Counted from the stretch's first letter, positions 11,456 to 22,271 are shown. The stretch is 64,000 nt of DNA from Knufia peltigerae (GCA_030247855.1 JAPDRN010000066.1:62001-126000), one strand, 5' to 3'. The notes: a model not told the origin generated them from the sequence alone. Translations and numbers: made by a program.

Positions 11456-13159
11456 CTATATCTTGGCACCCGAATGAAGAGTCAGGGTTCCTGTTTTGGC
11501 AATCAAGTATTCTTCGATGGCGACGTCCTTTCCTGCTTCCTTTCCATATCCAGACTCTTTAATTCCCCCGAACGGCGATTCGGCGCACGAGCTATTACCT
11601 GTACACAAGTTTATTAGCAAGAAATGCAAGGGTACGTGTTGGACGGAAAGGGGTATACCTGAGTTCATTCCGATCATTCCAGCATCGAGGTCTTCAAGTA
11701 ATCGCCAAGTGCGATCCACATCCTTGGTGAAGAAGTAAGAGGCCAGGCCCATACTTGTATCATTTGCAAGCCGGACTGCCTCCTCCTCGGTATCGAAGGC
11801 ATATAATGCCAGCAGAGGTCCAAATATCTCCTCTCTATACGACAGCATCTTCGGCGTCATGTCTGACAATATGGTCGGCTCAAAGAAGAAGCCTTGCAAA
11901 CCTTCTGGCTGCTTCCCACCGAGGAGGACTCGGGCTCCATTATTCTCGGCATCAGTGACGTGGAGCATCAGTTTATCCACGGCTCGGGGGGTCGTCAGCG
12001 CGCCCATTGTAGTTCCAGCTGCGCTGCCGTGGCCAACCCGTATCTGCTTGGTCGCCTCAACGAGCATCTTTTCAAACTTGCTAAAGACGCCTCTTTGGAC
12101 AAAGACTCGATTTGCGTGTGTGCAGGCCTGGCCACAAGTTCTCCACTTCAAGATCTTCAAAGCATCTAGCGCTGCCTGTAGGTCGGCATCGTCGAACACG
12201 ATGAATGGGCAATTTCCTCCCAGCTCCAATGTCAGCTTCTTCAAGCCCTCGCTGCAATGACGCGCAATGAGTCGACCCACAGTCGTACTGCCGGTGAATG
12301 TTACCTTGCGCACCAGCGGATGCTTACATAGACTCTCGCTGAGCGCAGGTGTGTTCGCCATGTCCGTGGTTAACACGTTGAGCACCCCACTGGGGAACCC
12401 TGCTCGATGTGCCAGGTCAGCAAGAGCCAAGACACTGAGTGGTGTTTCTGGAGATGGTTTGACTATCATGGTGCATCCGGCGGCTAATGCAGCCGTTACT
12501 TTTCTCAATATCATTGCGACTGGAAAGTTCCAAGGCACGAGCGCGACACAGACCCCAATTGGTTGTTTGATGACAAAAGTCCGCCGGTTTGATACTGCTG
12601 GTATTGCTGTACTGCCACGGATCCTCTCGGCCTCGCCAATGAACCACCAGACGAAGCTGAGTCCATAGTCTACTTCAAGCAATGCCTCGGCCATCGGCTT
12701 TCCAGTCTCATAGACCACGATCTTGGCAATGTCTTCCTTCGCACCTATAATGAGGTTGTGCCATGCGAGGAGCCATTTGGCTCGTTCTCTTGGGTTCGTG
12801 TAGCGATAGGCCTGGAATGCCCGCTGGGACGATTGGACGCAGTCATCCACGTCCAGGACCGATGTGGCTGGGCATGACGCAAACGGTTGACCAGTGCCAG
12901 GATCTGCTTCGGTCAATTCATGCTTCTACACAGGCAGTGACAGTGCTCCAGGCTCGAAGCTTGCCGGCTTCAACTCACCTATAACATCAAAACGCTGTCC
13001 AGATTTTGACTCTACCCACTTCCCATCTACAAGAGCCTGCTGATGCAGAAGGGTGGAGTCGAGAAGCTAAAGACACAGTCAACGATTACTATTGCCTTAT
13101 TCCTCGGAAAGCTTTCCAGAGGTTCTGGTCGAACATACACTGAAGGGATACTCTGTCAT
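11456..13159 (-). CDS. Aldehyde dehydrogenase (SSADH-like), ALDH2
   Basis: NAD(P)-dependent aldehyde dehydrogenase. Four exons on the minus strand: 13139-13159 (a 21-nt first exon), 12979-13066, 11659-12903 and 11456-11598, giving 498 aa. The tiny first exon restores MTEYPFSLLDSTLLHQQALV, matching the N-termini of the other two ALDHs. Cofactor block VPWNFPVAMILRK, FTGSTTVG, catalytic Glu (about E263, LELGGNCPF) and Cys (about C297, CGQACTHANR) are all present. The last intron (11599-11658) is 60 nt and stop-free, so unspliced mRNA would still be translatable. The gene heads a same-strand run with the amino acid permease and FAD amine oxidase, suggesting it oxidises the aldehyde the oxidase produces (inference). 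It is most like ALDH3 at 36154. Confidence 0.93.
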
Positions 13160-13945
13160 CTCGAAGATATGAATCCTTTAAGCCTCTGTGGAAAACTAGT
13201 ACTTTGCTGGTTCTCCGAGCTATTGCTGAAGTACACGCCGAGCTCTGGGCTGCTCACCAAGCGAAGTGTTCGAGCCATATGTATCCGAAAAATAAACCAG
13301 CCGGTTGTGAATCTGACCGCAGCGTCACAGCCACCACCCTTGCGCCTTTCGACATTGAGTTGTCCCAGCGACAAATTTATGCCGGACCGGCTAGGCGCTT
13401 TATTGCTTCGTTGCTTCCTGCTGCCAACGGGGCCGGCAGGGACGGGGAGACCTTCAACTGCACGTGGCACACCGGCACTTGTGTGTGGTTGAGCCGATGC
13501 GGTCGTGCCACGTGGGGATACCGGCACCCGGATAACTGATCTGGTCGAGCTCTGCTACCGGGTAGATGCGCCTTCTATGAGCGATGCTGGACATTGTTGA
13601 TGGCCATACGATAGGCCATCTGGTCGCTGGATAGACTTTAGTCTAGTTGTAATTCTAATTTCTAGTTATCTAGGTTCTCTTGCAGGAAACAGGAAATTCA
13701 GGGGTGGCTTCATTTCTCGGAACTTCTTGGGACGGTAGCATGAAGATAAGGGATCCATGTTATCCAGTGAGGCTTTTCGATTGGGAAAGCTTTCCTCGTC
13801 AATACCTAGCAGACGAGTACATATCATAGACATCAAATGAATTGATCGTCGCAAGAGCTATGCTATCGGCGTTGGGAAGTCTCGTCCAGATGGGCTACCC
13901 CTACAAGGATGAGAAGGCTTGTCATTGCTCCTATCTATCACTATA
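13160..13945. promoter_or_regulatory. ALDH2 promoter region
   Basis: This 786-bp region upstream of ALDH2 carries a CCGGACCGG palindrome at 13382-13390, a CAGCCGGTTG site near 13298 that recurs near 18748, and several more CCGG cores (near 13500 and 13558). Open frames crossing it have no recognisable domain. CCGG half-sites are the kind of target bound by Zn2Cys6 dimers. Confidence 0.45.
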
Positions 13946-15853
13946 TTAACCCCACAGAAAATTCCATTTCTGAATGCCACGCTTGGGTTTCGGCAACGGC
14001 TCTGGGTTCTCGGTGGCCAAGAGAATGAAGCCACGGATTGGTGACTGTGTGAGTGGGACTATCTTTGTACCCTTTGCGTATTTATATCCGAAATAAAGCA
14101 GGATTACAACGGGGACATTCAGGTAGCTTGAAATGAAAGTCTCGGTGTCCCATCGGCCGCGCATGAATGTCTTGTAGCCACCCGTCAGATAGATGACGAT
14201 GAACATGATCAACGATGCCCAGGTACACCAAGGCTGGAAAGGTGCGGCCCACGGGAGCTCGGTATGGCGGTCGATGTTCTGCGCTTTGCACGCATAGTAG
14301 AAGCGCAGATACGTGATGCATATGGTCATCCAATTGACCAGGGTGCTAATTGCGACCAAGTCCTGGAGCCAGGTGAACACGGTACTGGCGCTGCTGGATA
14401 GTGTCATGTATGCCAGACACATGAAGATGCCGTACAGGGATATGGCGATGTAGGGCACGCCAAAGCGGTTGAGGCGGGTGAAGAACTGCGGAGCGTGACC
14501 GTGCTTGGCCAGCGCGAACAGAATACGCGGACCGCCTAGGATGTTGGAGTTGCCAGACGACCATGCGGACGTCAACACGACGGCATTGATGATGCTCGGC
14601 ACCACCTTGATGCCGGCCGCTTTCGAGGCGATGACAAAGGGAGACTCGGCTGCAGTACCGGTGGATCTGATCGGAGGAGAATTTGTGTCAGCAGGTTCCA
14701 ACCCGCCACGAGTTTCAAGGCCACGATATTCTGACGGGTGAGTCTTACCTGAGTAACCGCGGGTCATCGGAGGACACGACCAGGCCGACCATGAAGATAC
14801 TGATGACATAGAACATCAGGATGCGCCAAAATATGCGCCGAGTCGCCTTGGGGATAGCCTGACGAGGATTCCTTGTCTCTGCTGCCGGCAACGTGATATT
14901 TTCGATTCCAGAGTAAGCGTATAACGCGTTAGACATGACGGTCCAGAAGCCTACAATAGTAATACATAGTCAGACATTTAGTGAAGCGCGACCCTACCTG
15001 CCAGAGGGACTTTGGGAGGGGTTAGGGGGGTTTGAGAGGGGAGGGGGTTTAGGAAAAGCCATCGAAGCTGCTACTACTCACCCAGGAAGCGACCCCATGA
15101 TCCACTGATGCCCAAATACTGAACGAACGGGCCGGGATGTTTCCAATAACGGAACCCGATACTCTCGCCATTGGGTCCTCCACCGCAGGTGATGACCAAG
15201 GCCATCAGATTGACACCAAGAACCAACAATATCTTCAGGGTCGAAAAGGCGAACTCGATCTCGCCGTACACGCGCACGAACATCAGCGCAGTTCCCAGCA
15301 TCAGGAGGCCGAATATAGTGATCCATACGGCGCTGTTGACTGTCGTCGTCCAGAACTCGACCAAGACCGCGACGGCAACGAGCTCTGAGGGGATCGAGAC
15401 GAGGTAGCCGTAGACCTCGTTCCAGCCATTGGCGAAAGCGAGAGCCGGATCGACAAAGTATTGCGAGTAGCGGACGATACCACCGCTCAAGGGGACGAGA
15501 GTGCCCATTTCGCCCACGGCGAGGACCACGGAAGACGCAGCCAAGCCGATGATCGAATACCCCAAGAATGCCCCCAGGGGCCCTGCATTCGCGACGGCCC
15601 TACCAGACCCCAGGAAGAGACCGGTCCCAATGGTGCCAGCGAGGGCGATCATCTGGATGTGTCGCTGCTTCAGTCCTTGTCGCAGCTCCTTGACCTCGGC
15701 CAGGACGCTCGCGTCCAGCGACCCAGGAAGATCTGCCAGATCTCCCACGGATGTTGTGACGTCGCCGAACGAGGCCGCCTGCATGTCCCCTTCGACCTTG
15801 AGCTCGTAAGGGTTCGTGGTCTGAGCCATGGTCAGGTTTTGCGCGCGCTGCAC
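13946..15853 (-). CDS. Amino acid permease (AAT family)
   Basis: Plasma-membrane amino acid/proton symporter of the yeast amino acid transporter (AAT) family. Three exons (15082-15853, 14749-14950, 13946-14666) give 564 aa, or 556 aa from the second Met at 15829, which fits homologues better. Typical blocks are RHIQMIALAGTIGTGLFLGS (first membrane helix), PLSGGIVRYSQYFVDPALAF, the YAYSGIENITLPAAETRNPR block in helix 6, NILGGPRILFALAKHGHAP and the FQPW-type loop near the C-terminus, with about 12 hydrophobic segments. The first intron (14951-15081, 131 nt) is unusually long for this window and contains a C-rich tract. A GABA, proline or polyamine-derivative substrate is plausible from its neighbours but not shown. 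Confidence 0.94.
15006..15047 (+). repeat. G-run tract inside permease intron
   Basis: Six runs of three or more G separated by short loops lie on the plus strand inside the first intron of the permease. The pattern can form a G-quadruplex on the non-transcribed-RNA (template) strand; in the pre-mRNA it is a C/U-rich tract. Confidence 0.55.
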
Positions 15854-16087
15854 GCTGGAGGTCGCTACCGAGGTGGAGGAAAGGACGAAGAGGTGGTGTT
15901 AAGTGTAGAACACAGTCACGCGATGATTTCAAGCACGAGGCGACACGTCTCCAACCAAATCTCACTTTATAACATGTCAAAAACTGGTTTGAATGTCCTT
16001 GCGATGTCCTGGTCGCGCTCGGTTACCATTGGAGTCCGCTCGAGATAACAAGACGAGCAGTGATAGGGGCTTCTCTATCAAGACTAT

Positions 16088-16102
16088 CTCTCCGGCCCGG
16101 TT
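16088..16102 (+). repeat. Promoter direct repeat, copy 1
   Basis: First copy of CTCTCCGGCCCGGTT, about 235 bp upstream of the first permease Met. The embedded CCGG-C-CCGG palindrome resembles paired zinc-cluster half-sites. Confidence 0.7.
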
Positions 16103-16223
16103 CAAGTTGTGGGAAGTGGCCATGTTCTTTTGGAACTGGACCCGTGATGATGGCTCTGGCAAGTTTGTTTCGTTGCCCATGTCAAGGCGGGCCGGAAGAG
16201 AGCAGAGCCTATTACGTGGCCAG

Positions 16224-16238
16224 CTCTCCGGCCCGGTT
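16224..16238 (+). repeat. Promoter direct repeat, copy 2
   Basis: Second, identical copy of the 15-bp unit, 136 bp from the first and in the same orientation. Confidence 0.7.
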
Positions 16239-16936
16239 AGAGTTTCATGGTGGGCTGGGGGACAGGTCGATCAATGAGCTGTTGGCACACGAGCTCAGAG
16301 ATGTTTTCCTAAGATACGCTGATCGCCGACGTAAGTGGCGAAACATTCATTTCCCCTCATTTCGCTCAACAGATAGATCTTTGTCATGAGATGGAATCAA
16401 GCTGAATAAATTGGTGGGAGGCATTGACTTCCTGGAGATCTCGTCTATCGGTGAAGTCCGTCTTCGAGCTAATCGTGTCAGGCGCCACCAAATCATCCAA
16501 CATAATTGTACATTGACGCGGTGACACTCTTCGCGCAAAGTTCTGCTAGATTATCAAAGCGTGATCCCGAAAGGCTGTAAATACCCCCATAATGGAAGTT
16601 GAGAGGGCTGCCTATGAGCAATTCCATCATTCTGTGGCGGGTGTAGGAGGAGCCCGGAGTTCCCGATGAAAAAGCGCAGTACTCAACGTCTGGGAGGCCT
16701 CATTAAGGTACTGCTTACCAAAAGGTTATGAATAGGCATATTGGGCAAGACGTGGGAGAGCAAGTTAAGGACACTATGCAGTTAGGCACAGTCTACAAGT
16801 GAGCAAGGTTCTAAGGACTTACAACGGGCTCACAAAAGATGACGAGCGAAGGCAAAAGAGACGAGAATTTCGAAGAACATGGTTTCTAATCTATATGCTA
16901 CTCGTCGCCGTTTCTAGGGAGTCTTTCAGATCTATT

Positions 16937-18440
16937 TTACAGTTGTGACCTGACTTTTACGTCTTCCTCCGGTAGAAAAATACGTCCTGTACCTAGGATG
17001 TCGCCTTCTTCCTCGCTGTTGCTGACTGCACGATCGATACGGGCTTGACTAGTTTCAAAAACCTTGGGAATGCCTGTCTCTGAAAATGGAAGATGCGTGC
17101 CTTGATGGGCGGCGGCGACCATTTTTGCCACTCCTTTCGACACAAGCCAGATCAGCGGCATGCCGTGTCCATTGAACCCAGCGTTGATGAACTGTCCCTC
17201 GAGTCCAGGCACGGTACCAATATGAGGGTGCGAATCGAACGAGTATCCCATCACTCCTGTCCAGATGTCGGTGATGCCGGCAGGGTAGGTTTTCCAACCG
17301 TGATACGTCCGTTGCATGTAGTCGTTGTAGTAGTCTTTGGCGGCATCGATCAGGGTGCTGTCATCCACATTGCGATACCACTGTTCTCTGAACGAAAGAA
17401 ATTTGGCCAACGCTCCACCCACAACAATGCCACCATCGGTTCGGGGAATGAGATAGGAGAGCACTTTTTCTTCGTCGCGAATGATGTAGGAGTTGTTCAA
17501 CAAGGGAGCTGGTAACTCATACCCTGACGGAGCGGCTATGTGGCAGCATATGCCTTTGCATGGAATGACATTGCGTTCGTACTGAGGCAACAAGCTTGCC
17601 ACATACCCGTTGGTAGCATGAACCACATGGCGCGTAGATATGGTGCCTCGCTCAGTATGAACAATCCACCCGTGGTGTGAATCAGCTTGGATCGAGCTGG
17701 CAGGAGTATGGGTCTGTAGGTTCACTCTGCCAGTCGCGAGTACAATCTTGAGCAATCCCTGGATGAACTTGGCCGGCCACATAGTTCCAGCAGTGAAAGA
17801 GCCAGCGGCTTTAGCGCCTCTGACGCCAGAATACTAAGGTCTCCCATTTTGTGTCAGTCGGCTCAAGCAGTTTCTGACGTGCTTGGGAGGGAACAAACGC
17901 AAAACTTACGCCTTCGGCAGCCTTGGGATCTCTGGTGAAGAAGACATCCTTCATGTAGTCCAAATTGTAAGCTTGCATCCTGTGGTAGGTTTCAGCCGCC
18001 TTGTCGGCCGCCTCTTCATTACACCATACGTCAACGGATCTTTGTAGTGTGAAGTCGCAATCGATCTCCTCATCTTCTATGGCCTTTTTGATAGCCCACA
18101 TATTGGCGATCTCGAATTCCGCTATCTCTGATGCTACCTTAACGCCATATCGATCGATGTATGTGGGTATATGGCCGTACATATCAGGCCGTAGATGACC
18201 TCCATTCCGTCCAGTCGCTCCGGAACATGCCCCCCGAGCTTCAAGTATCGTTATTGAAGATATCTCTGGAAAGTCTTTGGCGAGGTGGTAAGCGGTAGCG
18301 GCGCCAGCGTAGCCAGCACCTATTATCACAATGTCGCTGTGTTCGGGAAGTGACTCGGTCGTTCGATGGTCCTCAAGTCCTTGGGGTTCTCTGAACCAGA
18401 CCGATTTCAGGCCAGACTTGACAGGTAGAAACTGGGACAT
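16937..18440 (-). CDS. FAD-dependent amine oxidoreductase (DAO/PuuB-like)
   Basis: Flavoprotein of the D-amino-acid-oxidase superfamily, closest in layout to gamma-glutamylputrescine oxidase-like proteins, which oxidise an amine to an aldehyde. Two exons (17910-18440 and 16937-17833) join in phase and give 475 aa. The ADP-binding fold IVIIGAGYAGAATAYHLAKD starts near residue 37, SGATGRNGGHLRPD follows near residue 75, and the C-terminal flavin-contact region includes WTGVMGYSFDSHPHIG and FNAGFNGHGM-like INAGFNGHGMPL. The gene is followed on the same strand by the permease and ALDH2, which is the order expected for uptake, oxidation and aldehyde clearance. The actual amine is not identifiable. 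The upstream region holds a CCGGACCGG palindrome. Confidence 0.9.
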
Positions 18441-19250
18441 GGCTTGGTCCGTTCGAATTTATCCGTCCTGTCGTTGAGCGCTCTTTCAGCTTGCATTCAC
18501 TGAATCCCCCAGCCTAGTCTTCAGAATTTTAAATAGATAAAGCTTGAGCCGCTGCTTCGCTCGATTTATCTCGCTGTCGCCCAGCACAGTCAACGAGCAG
18601 ACCACGTATCTCCTTATCAAAAGGGCTCACTTCACTCATGATCAGATCACGAGAATAGACTTCTAAAAAGTCGTAACCGGAGTAAACCGTCATCGTTGAG
18701 GTTTAAATTGACCGACTTATGCACGTTGCCGGACCGGCAAGTGGATCAGCCGGTTGGCCGACACCGCACTTGTCGACCATTGGCTCGCTTAATCAAGGTC
18801 AGTAGCCGGCAGATATAGTACCATTAACGAGATTCCTATCCCGTATAATATGTATGCCAAAGGAACTATCACTTCTAAGTGATGACCGAAAGTTGTACAC
18901 GCACGGAGACGTAGTGATATGATTTCGGCGTAGCTACACTTCTTATGAATCTGGTCCGAGATATAAAAGTGTTGGCATGACTGTGAGCTAGCATGGGATA
19001 CTTATATTCGAACATAAATGAAAAGCACTGTCATTTGTTATGCATTTGCAGGTAGTTAGTGAATCAAGATTCTATGAGAAAAGAAATCCCCGGTCGCGTC
19101 TGTTTGGACTTTCCACAGCAAAGATCCCAATAGTACCAGGATGGCGAGTTGAGCGTTGAAAGAGCTACCAACGCCGTATCTGATATCCACAAAAACCCAA
19201 GGCACGCCGTGGATCCTGCCAATTGCACATAGATCCGCATTGTTTGCCTT
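18441..19250. promoter_or_regulatory. Promoter of FAD amine oxidoreductase
   Basis: This 810-bp region lies upstream of the flavoprotein. TGCCGGACCGGCA at 18727-18739 is a perfect palindrome about the central base, with CAGCCGGTTGG following at about 18748. No coding feature is recognised in the rest. Confidence 0.5.
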
Positions 19251-20078
19251 TTAGTGAGATGTGTATCCTCCGTCAACCATCAAAGCCGTACCAGTGATAT
19301 AAGAACTTCTCCCACTGGAGAGGAACACGATTGCGTCTGCCACCTCACTGGCAGTTCCAAATCTGCGTAGAGGTGTCCATTGCTCAGTCTTCTCCTTAGC
19401 AACCGCTGCCACCACTGTGCCAGGTTGAATCAGAGGTGTATCGATATAACCGGGACACACTGCGTTGATGCGCAGCCCCCGCCCAGCATAGTCCTCAGAA
19501 GCAGTCCGTGTCAAGCCAATGACGGCGTGCTTTGAGGCACAATAAGCCGTCGACATTGGGACACCTACAACTCCGCATATAGACGACACGTTGACCACGA
19601 CGCCGCGCTGCAGCGGTCGTCCATCCACCGTGGACACGAGATAGTCTTGCTTCAGCATCAACTTGGCAGCGGCGCGATACACGTAAAACGTCCCGTTGAG
19701 GTTGATGTCCATCACCCGGTGCCAGTCCTTGGTCTCTGCCTCTGCAGAGCCATCTGCATGTTTGAATGCGATTCCAGCCGCGTTAACCACGTAGTCCACT
19801 CGTCCAAAACAGTCTGCAATCTCATTGACGGCCAAGGTGACAGTATCCTCGTTGCTAACATCGACGGCCTTTGTAAGAATGCGGCAGGGTTTCCCCCCTG
19901 ATTGAATTAGAGATTCGAGTTCTGTTCGAAGCCTGTCGAGCGAAGACCCATTGAGATCGAAAAGAGCGATGCCCTTGGCACCAGCTCGGGCGAATTCGAT
20001 CGCTGTAGCCCTGCCAATGCCGCTACCGGCTCCAGTGACGAGAGCGTAGCCTGAGATATCCATGTTCGCGAGAGACAC
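19251..20078 (-). CDS. Short-chain dehydrogenase/reductase, SDR1
   Basis: Classical single-exon SDR of 275 aa that should interconvert an alcohol and a carbonyl with NAD(P). The cofactor motif TGAGSGIGRA lies near residue 15. NAAGIAFK, the catalytic Ser in VNVSSICG, the catalytic YCASK, and the PCPGYIDTP-like NAVCPGYIDTPL follow in order. It ends with GTALMVDGGYTSH, the usual SDR C-terminal block. A second in-frame Met (residue 6) could also be the start. It lies in the same-strand run between the FAD oxidase and cyclase paralogue 2. Substrate unknown. Confidence 0.93.
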   Translation of the reverse strand: MSLANMDISGYALVTGAGSGIGRATAIEFARAGAKGIALFDLNGSSLDRLRTELESLIQSGGKPCRILTKAVDVSNEDTVTLAVNEIADCFGRVDYVVNAAGIAFKHADGSAEAETKDWHRVMDINLNGTFYVYRAAAKLMLKQDYLVSTVDGRPLQRGVVVNVSSICGVVGVPMSTAYCASKHAVIGLTRTASEDYAGRGLRINAVCPGYIDTPLIQPGTVVAAVAKEKTEQWTPLRRFGTASEVADAIVFLSSGRSSYITGTALMVDGGYTSH

Positions 20079-20393
20079 TCATACAAAACAAACGTCCGTG
20101 ATGCGAGAATCGATATGCTCGAAGAAACGTGGCACCTTTAAAGCCGGAATCTCCCCTTCAGAATAGAGCCACTCTTCATCAACTACCCCTCTCCACAGAG
20201 ACAAAGTGTGGGAATCAGTATGCGGGGCGCACACTGAGATCTCTGTTCTATCCCAGCACAAGTACCGCGGCTATGGGAGATCTTAGCCTCGGCGACTTGG
20301 CACCGGTGTTTTGGAGATATGCCGGCCGTTTCTAACTCGATCACGCGACCGTGATAGTGTTTTAAGATTTGTCTGGAGCATATACCTGCCTGT
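20079..20393. other. Intergenic, SDR1 5' flank
   Basis: This 315-bp gap between SDR1 and the 3' end of cyclase paralogue 2 probably carries the SDR1 promoter. A GCCGGCC core is visible near 20322. Nothing else is recognisable. Confidence 0.4.
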
Positions 20394-21735
20394 CTAGAAG
20401 ATAGCTATTGCACAGGGAGGAGATGCAATTCCGCCCCGCACATTCAAGGGTGCACTGGTGAAGAAGAAACTCCATCTCTTCAACTTCGCACAGGTAGCAC
20501 TCAAGGCCTCTAAATTCCAGAGCTCCCCAATGGGTGTCCCCCATTGACAAAGAAGCCATTCATGGAGACAACAATCTGGTGGGTAAGGCCAGGCCTCGAA
20601 GCCCATTGTGTCTCCTGCCACTGCGGAAAAATGCTTCGAGTACAACCACCTCACCGTCTCCATGTTGTTGGCGAGTCCGATCATATGGTGTTGATCCCTT
20701 GTTCCCAGCTGCCGAGTAGCCGCATCTGCTGTCCTGAGCCAAGGTCAAACATGGTCTCTCGCCTTAGTCCGCGAGGATGGAAACTTACTCGTGCCACCTG
20801 ATAAACCCTGTCCTGACTACCAAGATATCTCCCTGACGAACTTCGGTATTTTGTGCTTTCAGAACCTGCTCTAGATCAGAGACAGGAATTGCGTACGTGG
20901 AGATGGCCGATGGTGCTGCCTTCCCGGGATTCTGCTGTTCCCACCAACTCAGCTGATTGTGTGCGTGGTTAGTAACTCTCATAAGTGCCAAGTAATGCGG
21001 TCTACTACCCAGTCAACCAGCACCCCTCTCCCAACGATACCTCCCCTATCGCATACATCTGAGAAATGGTATTAGTCGACTCGGGGTGCCTTTCACATGG
21101 GGAATTGATAGGCTTTTGATTTACTATGAATCCCATTCTGCTCAGTCTCACTGGCATCTTGTAGTGTTAGGCCATTGTAGAAAAGGCCTTGGCTTTGTAT
21201 TCCAAACTGATCCCGAATATCAGAGAGTGAAAAATGTGTGCTAGCGCTTGGAAGTGGCAATTGGGGGTCGCCCTTGCGTGAAAGATTGATTCGACGTGTC
21301 AAGGATTGGTACTCACATGTTTCAAGCTATCCCACTGTGAGCTTGTTTGGGTATTGAAGCAGATCTCGTCGTCGAATCCCACGAAGCCATGCTCGGCCAA
21401 GTTTTTGATCTTATGTTGAATGGGTATGCGACCAAAGCCTGGGTGGTCGAGATTACTCATCGACCAGTCAAGTTGGACATGAAGACCACAAGAAATTTCC
21501 TTGGCTGCTGTATGCACCACTTCTGCAGTCAGAAGATTCAAGGCTGAACGGCCCAAATTAGAGCCTTCCACATAAGAGATATCTTGGAAGCTTAGTCAAT
21601 GTAAGGTTGTTACCCACTTCCAAGTTGATCTTTACTACCATCTTCGTCAAAGAACCCCCAGAGACAGCCTTGCGGCTGGCCCTCCACAGCAGGGAGATCA
21701 TCGAATTCGGGGAATTGGAACTTTGAAGCGGCCAT
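20394..21735 (-). CDS. Cyclase-family (PF04199-type) hydrolase, paralogue 2
   Basis: Second fungal cyclase-family hydrolase. Six exons (21618-21735, 21317-21543, 21125-21206, 21009-21058, 20789-20952, 20394-20733) sum to 326 aa. The ATG at 21735 (MAASKFQFPEFDDLP) is preferred over an upstream in-frame Met because family members begin here. The splice at 21618 uses a gtgggt donor and recreates DQLGTLNLLT, identical in style to paralogue 1. The metal-site block reads TSSQWDSLKH, again with Gln replacing the usual ligand His. RGGIVGRGVLVDW, GDILVVRTGF and HEWLLCQWGTPIGELWNLE follow. It is divergent from regulator 2 across 536 bp, which suggests common control. Confidence 0.87.
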
Positions 21736-22271
21736 CGAAGGTAGCCTCGATACAAGCGCAAGGGGAACACAGAAGACAGCAAGGAAAACCCGAAAGGGGG
21801 ACTTTAGGAATACAGCAGGGAAGCTGGTCAAGAAGTTAAGACAAGCTGGGGTAGACAAACCTTTTTAGGATGTAGCTTGGAAGTGCTTGCACACTGGAAA
21901 GGCACCCGGAACCGTAACAAGATCTGCTTCGGCATGGGCTAATGGATGTCAACAAGCATAACAGCAGACCCAGGTTGAAGGAAGCAATCACCTGTCCTTC
22001 AAATGTTGAGGTACTCAACACGGTAGTGTTTGATTCCCCACGAATTGCCAAAAATGAAGAAACCGAAGATGCCGAAATGCGGGGACTTATCCTTTTCGAA
22101 GCTTTCAATTCTTCCCTCCGTCCACAACTACAGAACTCCAGACCCCGCGGTTCGGGTTCTTTGCCACGATTTATAACTTCCGTTAAAGAGCAATCTCGGC
22201 CATACCGGCAACCTGCCAGATCTTGTGTCTTGCACTTGTTGCGAAATCCAACAATCCTGCAGAACGCAGGC
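21736..22271. promoter_or_regulatory. Divergent promoter: cyclase 2 / regulator 2
   Basis: This 536-bp region between two outward-facing starts should carry both promoters. An in-frame upstream extension of the cyclase frame crosses part of it but lacks family similarity. An ACCGGCAACC site occurs near 22206. Confidence 0.45.

Larger units (their letters stand above)
15854..16936. promoter_or_regulatory. Amino acid permease promoter with direct repeat
   Basis: This 1,083-bp region lies upstream of the permease and beyond the 3' end of the FAD amine oxidase. A perfect 15-bp direct repeat, CTCTCCGGCCCGGTT, occurs at 16088-16102 and 16224-16238, each copy containing the palindrome CCGGCCCGG. 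The remainder shows no coding signal that I recognise. Confidence 0.55.

Noticed and set aside
11859..12260. Long plus-strand open frames opposite ALDH2
   Set aside because: They are antisense shadows of a well-supported ALDH reading frame and carry no domain.
15461..16048. 195-codon plus-strand frame opposite the permease start
   Set aside because: It overlaps the permease coding strand in antisense, has low-complexity charged content and no family features.
21736..21858. Upstream extension of cyclase 2 to a Met at 21858
   Set aside because: The extra 41 residues are hydrophobic and unlike the family, whose members start at the MAASKFQ-type Met.
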